From the NCBI GenBank assembly GCA_023052935.1, contig CM041292.1, forward strand, positions 88,581,169-88,645,168: a stretch of 64,000 nt of DNA, given 5' to 3'. The DNA is from Piezodorus guildinii (taxonomy: Eukaryota; Arthropoda; Insecta; Hemiptera; Pentatomidae). Position 1 is the first letter of the stretch. The number at the start of each line of letters is the position of its first letter. Under the pieces are notes generated by a model that worked only from the letters and a program-made list of their open reading frames with translations, had not been told where the DNA came from and made no database searches. The translations under genes and the position numbers were made by a program. Positions 57,801 to 64,000 of the stretch are shown one piece after another.

Positions 57801-60800
57801 AACAGACTAGTAACAAAAGTTAAATTAAAAGACAGTCATCCAACAACAGCTCACCTCTGGGTCAACATCTTTGGATCATTAGAAGAGATAAATTGTCAAT
57901 CAGGGATCTATATTCTTTCAGGAAAAAAAAACAAACAACACAGATGAGTCCCTCCTAGTTCGGCCAACCACTCTACAAAGTTATTTCATTTAGCTAACAC
58001 TACTTCTGATTAGTTGCTCATCTAAAAGGACCAAATCACCACTCTCATATATAGGCTTTGGTAGATACGTATATTAGCTTTAGAGATATGTATATTATAT
58101 TTAAATTTGTTTTACCTCATAAATCGTTTTTCCCACAATTACAAAATATACTTATCTCCAGTTCGTCCTAACCATTCCTATTCATTATAATTTTTAAGAG
58201 CTGTAATCATCCACTAATACCAGAATCTCCTTTGAGTCCGGTCCATCCGGTCCTAAGATAGACAATGTGGATTGTCCAATGCCTTCTTACACTCTTGAAG
58301 ACTCGGCCTACTTTCAAGTATAGCAAGTAAGTAGCAATCTTATCATTACATGATACCTAAAATTATTTGAGAGAAGAAATTGTCAAAAAAATCACTCATT
58401 ATAGTTTTGGTTCTCAAGTTTGACAAAATTAGAAGTGTGGTCTGTCCTATGGATAGTGGAACAGACTACTCATCTCTAGGTCTATGTTTTAAACCCAACC
58501 ATGACAGGATAATCATTTATTGTCATTTTAGCTGTAAAAAAGATATAGGATAGAAACATCCTCTTGAGGTTCACCCAGCTTTTATAAAGTACTCAAAATT
58601 TGGGAAAAATCCTTATGGCTAATTTTGATCCCGGCCTAATCACCTTCTCGTGAGGACATTGGCTTAGAAACAGGACAAATCCCCATATGTACTGAACCCA
58701 AGACCCCCGACCCTCCAACGTAGGTAAAGGTACATTTTTTTTCTCCAAAACTTGAACAATTATTGAAGTAAGCTAGGCCTATGAGATATTACATGTAATC
58801 AGTTGAAAATAATGCTCGAATAATTGTTCGTTAATGTCTTTGACTCTGTTGGAATAAAGAAAGGACAACAAAACATATTAAGCCCGTATTGGTGAAAAAA
58901 AAATTACTTGAGAGAGAAATGGTTGCAAAAAGAATATTTCAAAGGTACTGACTGCTCCACTGAAACACAAGAAAGTGTCAATGATACTTGGCGTTTCCCC
59001 CTCCCTTTATAAGGAAAGCTCTTTGAAACATTGAAGGTCATATATATTTTATTTTTATGGTACAAACTTGAGATTTTAAGAAAAACAATTTCTGCTAACT
59101 TGAGTTATTACGGCTTTAGAAAACAACTTGGCGGTTCTGACCATCACAGGATCTGTCCTCTTCCGTCATACGAAAATTCATCTGAATAAGAGCATAATCG
59201 GCATAGTGTCGATATCTGGTTTGTGAACTTGGACTTTTTTACGCCGAAAAGGACTAATTTACTATTTCAAAGGATATGCCCGATTTTTATAATTTAAGGA
59301 CTGTTTTAATTTTTGTTTTTTTCATTCTAGTTAAAGTCGCCATTCTCGTTGAAAGGATTTGTAACAATTGACATTTATTGTAACCAGGATAAACAAGCTT
59401 AGTGAACGAAACCTTTTCATGTTTGAAAACTAAATCCTTTGAAGGATATTTGAGGAAGTTGCAGTGGATAGATTTTGAAGAGATGTTCATACCAGATTTA
59501 CAATGCATTTAATGTACTTAATATTGTTCAGATCATTAAACAAGGACGATTACAATTATCATAGGGTATAAGTCAAGAGGAATGACCTAGAAAATTCCTT
59601 AAGAATGTCTCTACGGAACAAAAAGGGCGAAATTCAGATAGGAGGAAGGGGTTGCAGCTGATGCTCTGAGCATCCTAGGAGTGAAGAACTGGATGGTGGC
59701 TGCATTGACAATTAGTGGAGGCCTAGACCTGGCAGCGGGTTGTAGTGTTGAGTTAATAATAATAGAATTACTAGACATATCCATAAATAGACAAATGGGA
59801 TGACATGTGTTGTAGTGGCTAGCAAAATATCATTCTATAACCAAGATCATGGATCCAAATCCAGCAGTTCGCCTTAGGGAAATGTTGGTCATGAGGCTGG
59901 GCAATGTCAGGTATTTGTAAAAGATCCTCATCCTAATTTAATCTGGATAGGGAAAAATTAGGTGGCACTGTAGCATCTTCCAATCAGCCACAGTAAAATA
60001 AAATGACAGATCATGAATTAACAATAGCAAAAAAAAAAAAAAAAAAAAAACCTGATGTGCATCAAACAACTTTATTTACCCCTCCCTACTTAAAAACGTA
60101 TACCTCTTCAACATGAAGAGTACAGAACTGGATTGTGACAGCACCCACAACCGCGATGACTGGCGGAGTTGCTGAGGCCTGGACCATGAGGTGTAGTGAT
60201 GAGTTAATAAAAAAAATACTATTCCAAACTTTATTCTTTCCCAAGATATAATTTAATTTATGAAAAATTCCCTATATAAGTATTTAAAGGTTTCATACAT
60301 TTGTGTGACCTGATATAAATAATCTCGAAATATAGTTCCACTTAAATTAAAAATACTTGTAACTACCTTTTGTGGTGAGATTAACTTTTTATGCTATGAT
60401 ACACCATAAATTCATGAAAATGATGAACTTTTGATAAATCAATGCAGAAAAATATTTATATCTCCAAAAAATGTAAAATATAATAATAATGAGGGAAAAA
60501 GGATATAGTCAAAATCAAATAATTACTTGATTTCTTAAAATAAAATTGGGAAATATAATAAATATTTAATACAATAAAGCATTTTCATATTAAGCATAAG
60601 GATTTTAAAACTAATTGCTATTCATTACAGGTTTACAAAGAATTAAATTACTACTTATTAAAAATAAAAAAATAAATGTATAACATACTTCATACAACAC
60701 AAAGCATAGGTAGAAATAATAAAACAATTTTTTTCATATCAAAATATATTTCCATACATAAAAACAATTTGTACAAACCCAAAATTGTATACATTTATAC

Positions 60801-62513
60801 AGTTTTAAGAAAAATAGTCCGCAGCACGGGGTCTTCTTTTAACATTCAAATTGAGAAGATTATCAGTAGTTACCAAAGTAGCTGCTGGGGTTGGAGTTAA
60901 GTGTGGCTTGGGAGAAGCTCTGGGACTATAATATGCATTAAGTCTTTTATCACTCCCTGTACGCTGTATTTGAGTTGAAGCTAATCTCCTTGCTGCTGGA
61001 GATAACATCTGTAGTCTGTCAGAATGAGGTCTTCCAGCAGGTGAGGTCAGCTGTCTTCTTGCAGCTTCAATTGCTTTTTTTTTCCGATCCCGATGCCTTT
61101 CTCCAGCTTTATCAGCAAGCTTCAAGGCTAAACTTTCACGTTTGGGTGGTTCAGGCATATGAAATGATGGTACATGAGCTAAGGGTGTGGAATCGAGGCG
61201 AAATGGAGTACTTTCAATTTCACCCCAAGTCATGAGTGGGGATTCATTTACTCCAGGAGCTGGGGAAGGTGTTTTGACAAAACTAAATCCATTTATTTTA
61301 GGTGTACCGGCCACTACTATTTTTCCATCAACACCAATTTTTCCATCAAGTATCTTGGCCTGACTTTGAGCCAAGTCGAAAATTCTTTCTTTATTTTCAT
61401 TCTCATCGAATGGATTGACCCTAAGCCTGGTGTTTGAGTGGACAATTTCTTGTTTCCGTTTAGCCATTTCAACTTTTTCTTCCGAAGTTAAATCCACACC
61501 ATCAGGGACATACATGATATAATTTTTGTCTTTATAATTCCACATATCCAACTCTAATGGTTTTTCAGTGGGGTCATTTTTAAGGGCGAGCCTATCATTA
61601 ACATTTTCAGCAGCCGATTCTTCCTTGAAAAGCCATGAGTGTTTTTGTTTATGTTGCTCTTGATAGTCCTTAATGATATCTTCAAAGCTTTTGTTGTCTT
61701 CACTCGTATGAGAACCCAAGTATTGATCAAGGGACATTTTAGTTTTGGATGGTTCTGTTGCACTCTTTTCTTTACTTTTTATTTCATTGTTTTCGATATC
61801 TTCTCCACTACCACCTCGAGTTTTGTCAATAGGTGTTTCAAAAGTAGCAGGACTAGAACAAATCTCTGAATTGTTGGCATATTTAGAACTGATTTGTCGG
61901 ATTTTTAGGACATCGTTTTCACTTTGGGCATCTAAATATTCATTCTGTGCCTTAAGTCTTCCCAAGTCAGGAAAGAAATCTCTTTCAATGATTTTCCCCA
62001 TTTCATCTAGATATGTTTCTTCTTCTAATACTTTAGGTTTCTTAATTTTTACTTTCTTAGCAGGGGCAGTTGGTAACTTGAATAAACTCTGATTGTCAGC
62101 TTTAATTAATGACATATTTGCACATGAAATAATAGATCAAGTAACAAATAATTCCCTCAAAGGTTTAAAATATGCTTTAAATTAATAATTACCTTCCATA
62201 AGTAGTATCACCTAGGATGTAGGTTTTATTTGAAATCTGTTCTTCTATTAGCAATGCAACATCCACTGATTCTGACAAAAAGATATCAGGAAATTGTAAG
62301 CAAACCTACATTAAAAATACGTCGATTAGTTAATCATAAAGGAAAACCTATTTCAATTCAATATTTTCCTTACACAAAGCTTTAACACTATACCTTTGAG
62401 TAATTATTTGTTTTGATCCAATCAACACAGTTCTGAATTTCAAATCTGTCCTTCAATGGAATATTGCGATCTTCGTCATCATCTAACATAAAATCTTCTT
62501 TAATCACAGACAT
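48880..62513 (-). CDS. Dph2: Diphthamide biosynthesis protein 2 (DPH2)
   Basis: DPH2 pairs with DPH1 in the iron-sulfur complex that transfers 3-amino-3-carboxypropyl from SAM to a histidine of EF-2, the first step of diphthamide synthesis in the cytosol. Exons (minus): 62513-62394, 62305-62193, 56505-56297, 55771-55650, 55571-55463, 52998-52742, 51065-50906, 50521-50362 and 49000-48880 (TGA); deduced 456 aa. All borders are GT-AG and in phase. Diagnostic stretches are VCLQFPDIFLSESVDVALLI, GDTTYGSCCVDEIAAQHIGG, FGHSCL, VISVGKPTVAKLTNFPE, and the end TWFGLEQVIGETPVSLAVKG. Cys at about 79/80, 101 and 319 sit where DPH2 cluster cysteines are expected. Intron 2 is about 5.7 kb and contains the complete ESS2 gene; intron 5 holds Penelope-like sequences. 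Family is firm. Confidence 0.93.
49680..49840 (+). repeat. SINE-B partial copy
   Basis: CCTGGGGTAGCTTCCTGTAG, CAGCCTCTATAAAGTGGGTA, TAGGGACAGCCTAGTAGG and AAAGGCCACTGGCCAAGAA follow the order of the SINE-B body (compare 58565-58675). No head. In a DPH2 intron. Confidence 0.55.
51070..52330. other. DPH2 intron sequence
   Basis: AT-rich, with no repeat or gene that I recognise. Confidence 0.4.
52344..52460 (+). repeat. Penelope-like end motif, single copy
   Basis: CCCTGATGATGACCC, loop ACAATAG, GGGTCGAAACGTTGGC. The GACCC/GGGTC stem between CTGATGAT and GAAAC is perfect. The downstream part, GGTTGAAACTACC to CACCCGGACTAATTCCTCC, matches the ends of the element at 54195-55367. Confidence 0.6.
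53165..53280 (+). repeat. SINE-A 3' part
   Basis: CTTATGCTAATTAAACCTGG, GACTCCCACAGAGGCATCG, then AAAGGGAAGTTAAATGATTG and a (CAAA)n tail (53269-53281). 5'-truncated, in the intron before DPH2 exon 6. Confidence 0.7.
54195..55367. mobile_element. Inverted-repeat Penelope-like element with 13-bp TSD
   Basis: Two inverted ends (about 54226-54340 and 55258-55367) share GGAAGGAATTAGTCC, a CAACTAAATAGTTTCAAC block and the motif CTGATGATGACCC-loop-GGGGTCGAAACGTTGGC (minus at 54297-54337, plus at 55261-55302). The 13-bp duplication AAATATGAAGTTA is perfect at 54182-54194 and 55368-55380, which defines the insertion. The interior is AT-rich with no reverse transcriptase or endonuclease frame, so this is a non-autonomous or internally deleted copy. 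Inverted ends with hammerhead-like motifs fit Penelope-like elements, but without coding sequence that class is an inference. In DPH2 intron 5. Confidence 0.7.
56510..57180. other. DPH2 intron 2, 3' part
   Basis: AT-rich with a T-run at 56931-56949. Nothing recognisable. Confidence 0.4.
57190..57445 (-). pseudogene. Reverse transcriptase C-terminal scrap (RTE-like)
   Basis: Minus strand: ALGWNPRGVCQKGRPLITWK followed by RSVLKEMERRFN (about 57382-57285) corresponds to the 'GWxPxGKRKRGRPxxTWRR' end seen in RTE/BovB-like and related ORF2 proteins. The flanking frame is decayed. In DPH2 intron 2. Confidence 0.55.
58490..58735 (+). repeat. SINE-B partial copy
   Basis: AAACATCCTCTTGAGGTTCACC, AGCTTTTATAAAGTACTC, GGCTAATTTTGATCCCGGCC, GAGGACATTGGCTTAGAAAC and GTACTGAACCCAAGACCCC follow the SINE-B body and 3' end; a short T-run follows. 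No head with boxes was recognised. In DPH2 intron 2. Confidence 0.6.
59640..60210 (+). pseudogene. Two RTE-like 3' ends flanking a SINE-A copy
   Basis: 59648-59760 reads VAADALSILGVKNWMVAALT and on to a GLDLAAGCSVEL end with an (ATA)n tail; 60120-60210 reads RNWIVTAPTTAMTGGVAEAW and a matching CSDEL end. Both resemble the last 30 codons of the element ending at 37406 (VQLGASGWWTMARNREEWGR). They are the extreme 3' ends of two decayed insertions in one orientation. Confidence 0.5.
59804..60010 (+). repeat. SINE-A copy
   Basis: Head GTTGTAGTGGCTAGCAAAA, decayed B box GGATCCAAATCC, then GGGCAATGTCAGG, AAAAGATCCTCATCCTAA, TTCCAATCAGCCACAG and AAATGACAGATCATGAATTAAC. It is followed by an A-run at 60030-60049. 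In DPH2 intron 2. Confidence 0.6.
60805..62115 (-). CDS. Ess2: Splicing factor ESS-2 / DGCR14 homolog, intronless
   Basis: ESS-2 (DGCR14/ES2) is a conserved nuclear protein associated with the catalytic spliceosome. One uninterrupted frame of 436 codons starts at ATG 62115-62113 and ends at about 60805. The N-terminus has the family block VLEEETYLDEMGKIIERDFF-PDLGRLKAQNEYLDA (residues about 30-65). Further conserved parts are MSLDQYLGSHTSEDNKSFED, FKEESAAE, LELDMWNYKDKNYIMYVPDG (about 190-210), and MTWGEIESTPFRLDSTPL (about 300). The C-terminus is basic and low-complexity, ending RRPRAADYFS. The length is close to that of other animal homologs. The whole gene lies in DPH2 intron 2, same strand, its ATG 77 bp past DPH2 exon 2. 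Lack of introns may mean a retroposed or intron-poor gene. The frame is intact, so it is probably functional. Confidence 0.93.
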   Translation of the reverse strand: MSLIKADNQSLFKLPTAPAKKVKIKKPKVLEEETYLDEMGKIIERDFFPDLGRLKAQNEYLDAQSENDVLKIRQISSKYANNSEICSSPATFETPIDKTRGGSGEDIENNEIKSKEKSATEPSKTKMSLDQYLGSHTSEDNKSFEDIIKDYQEQHKQKHSWLFKEESAAENVNDRLALKNDPTEKPLELDMWNYKDKNYIMYVPDGVDLTSEEKVEMAKRKQEIVHSNTRLRVNPFDENENKERIFDLAQSQAKILDGKIGVDGKIVVAGTPKINGFSFVKTPSPAPGVNESPLMTWGEIESTPFRLDSTPLAHVPSFHMPEPPKRESLALKLADKAGERHRDRKKKAIEAARRQLTSPAGRPHSDRLQMLSPAARRLASTQIQRTGSDKRLNAYYSPRASPKPHLTPTPAATLVTTDNLLNLNVKRRPRAADYFS

Positions 62514-62776
62514 TTCAACAAAACCAACCTAACTTGCCATTAAAAACACATAAAACTTGCACTATCCTGAACGTCGTAAAAACTTGACACAGTGATACAA
62601 ATGAACTGTTGTCTAGTAGATATGAGTATTTCTCATGTTGTGTTATTATCAAAAAGGCACTGGTAAAAATTCAGTCTCGTCCTCCCCTACAACCTGTCAG
62701 AGTTTAACCATCCCCAGTATTTGAATAAAATTTGGCCCATAATGTCTAGATTGAAATATGTAGGAACTGAAGTATA
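62514..62776. promoter_or_regulatory. Probable bidirectional promoter between DPH2 and DENND1
   Basis: Only 263 bp separate the divergent start codons of DPH2 (62513, minus) and DENND1 (62777, plus). No TATA box could be assigned. Such short head-to-head spacing usually means shared regulatory DNA, but this is inference. Confidence 0.5.
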
Positions 62777-63924
62777 ATGGGATCACGTATAAGGTAATTC
62801 GGTATTTTCTAACCAATAGAGAATTCATGGTTTAAATAGTCATATTTGAATGTGTTAATGAAGTGAAAGTTTATCTATCCTCTGTCAACTACTTTATTTC
62901 TTTATGTTTAGAGATAATGTTACGCAGTTATTCGAATGCTTTTGCGAAGTAGTTAAACCACAGTTAGGTACTGATGCCTGGATCATTCAAAAATTTCCAG
63001 AAATTTACAAGAATGAGGAAATTTTGAAGTCAGTTCCCAAGTTTGCTTATCCTTGTGAATTTGACAAGTATGTTTGATGTATATTATTGTTTTATTTTAT
63101 TCTTAAATAATTCAAAATCTTACTTTTGCTTTGGTTGTGTGAGAAACAAGTCTTTTTTTTAGTTCTGTGATTCAGCATTTCTCTTTTGTGCTTACAAATG
63201 TGGATTCAAAATGGACCTTTGGTTTCTGTAGACATGATCCTGACTCATCAACTGCTCTAGTATTGTTAAGTTTTCTGCCTTGGCATGAGTCATTTTATAA
63301 GTGAGTATCCATTCGTTTATATCGCTTATTTGAGTAATAAATTTTATTTGATATTTTATTAATTTCTTAATATCTTTTGATATTCTTAGAATTTTTGTAT
63401 TTATTTTATTATTTCACTTAAATCATTGTTTTCTCTTAATCATTCTACATAATGCTTCAACTTCAATTTCTGTTTTAGATTACTTAACTGTATTTCGGAT
63501 TTAATCCATAACTCAGAGTCAGATCTATTATGGGCATTTTTAAACAAAGTTTATACTTCCAAAGTTCCAGATCCAAATGGTACTCTGAAAGTCCCATTAA
63601 GTAATAACTCAAATTCGGTGAGTATAGATAATCATTTGTTTTGTTTTGCTTCTTAGAATTCTTAATTTTTTTATTATGGGAGAAATAAATCAAAGGTTGT
63701 AAAATTTTGAAATACGGGTATCTAGCATTGATCAATTCTTATTCGAAAATTTTATTTATTTGATCTAAGTTTATTATTTGGTGATTTAAAAAAATGTATC
63801 ATAAATGAATTTCTGTAAGATTAATATTAAATTGGTAGTATTGTCTCACAACTTAGTTCTGTGTTGTTAGGTATTTGTATGTCAAGCTCCAGCTCAGTTC
63901 CAGTTACCGAAGATACCTGAGAAT
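62777..63924 (+). CDS. DENND1: DENN domain-containing protein 1 (connecdenn), 5' exons
   Basis: DENND1 proteins are guanine nucleotide exchange factors for Rab35 and act at clathrin-coated pits. Five coding exons are in the window: 62777-62793 (17 nt, ATG; MGSRI), 62912-63067, 63163-63300, 63479-63617 and 63871-63924, all GT-AG and in phase. The first 168 residues cover the uDENN part: QLFECFCEVVKP, IIQKFPEIYKNEEIL, PKFAYPCEF, IQHFSFVLTNVDSKWTFGFC, LLSFLPWHESFYKLLNCISD and KVPDPNGTLKVPL. The order and spacing match vertebrate DENND1 N-termini, which likewise begin MGSRI. The gene continues past 64000 (core DENN and dDENN, clathrin/AP-2 tail not seen). Divergent from DPH2. Confidence 0.92.
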
Positions 63925-64000
63925 GTATGTATCCCATATTTTCTTAGCAATATATGATTATTAAGGTTAATTTTCCTGATTCTATTTTTATATGTTCTTT

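Noticed and set aside
60975..62092. Plus-strand open frames opposite ESS2
   Set aside because: Shadows of the intact ESS2 frame on the minus strand.
1..64000. Prokaryote-type systems (CRISPR, toxin-antitoxin, phage, operons)
   Set aside because: Gene structure is intron-containing and repeats are eukaryotic; nothing of bacterial type is present.

Overview
The window is AT-rich eukaryotic nuclear DNA, most likely from an arthropod (probably an insect; the order cannot be fixed from sequence alone). The evidence is short exons with GT-AG introns, animal-type single-copy genes (VPS26, DPH2, ESS2, DENND1) and a dense load of arthropod-style repeats: R1-clade and RTE-like non-LTR elements, hAT and mariner MITEs, Penelope-like termini and tRNA-derived SINEs. 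There are no operons, CRISPR arrays or bacterial genes.

Layout. 1-1400 is the broken end of a Ty3/gypsy-type pol (integrase), followed by an antisense RNase H scrap of a non-LTR element (1789-2210). 4529-17005 holds the last five coding exons of an unrecognised plus-strand gene for a small protein with about four membrane spans; its introns carry SINEs, MITEs and other repeats. 17.0-33.1 kb is a transposon graveyard: Penelope-like hairpin motifs, a hAT MITE interrupted by a mariner MITE (19075-20224), a GC-rich coding-like island (20366-20771), a 1.7-kb foldback element with 21-bp subrepeats inserted at a TA inside another repeat (23709-25411), and an R1-clade retrotransposon sitting in an (AC)n tract of a sister copy of that same repeat (26808-29406).

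33108-44450 is VPS26 (retromer subunit, plus strand, seven coding exons including a Met-only first exon). Its third intron hosts a 5'-truncated RTE-like element with a perfect 12-bp target-site duplication. VPS26 is convergent with DPH2 (minus strand, 62513 to 48880, nine coding exons, 456 aa deduced), a diphthamide-synthesis protein. An intact, intronless 436-aa ESS2/DGCR14 gene (62115-60805) lies within the second DPH2 intron on the same strand, only 77 bp after exon 2. DENND1 (Rab GEF, plus strand) starts at 62777, 263 bp from the DPH2 start and divergent from it, and runs off the right edge.

The four recognised genes are cellular housekeeping genes (endosomal sorting, EF-2 modification, splicing, Rab35 activation) with no evident shared pathway; their proximity is positional. 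The most unusual material is in the mobile elements: repeated hammerhead-like stem motifs, the foldback element with a paralogous empty site, the microsatellite-targeted R1 element, and a 5S rRNA/tRNA composite SINE head.
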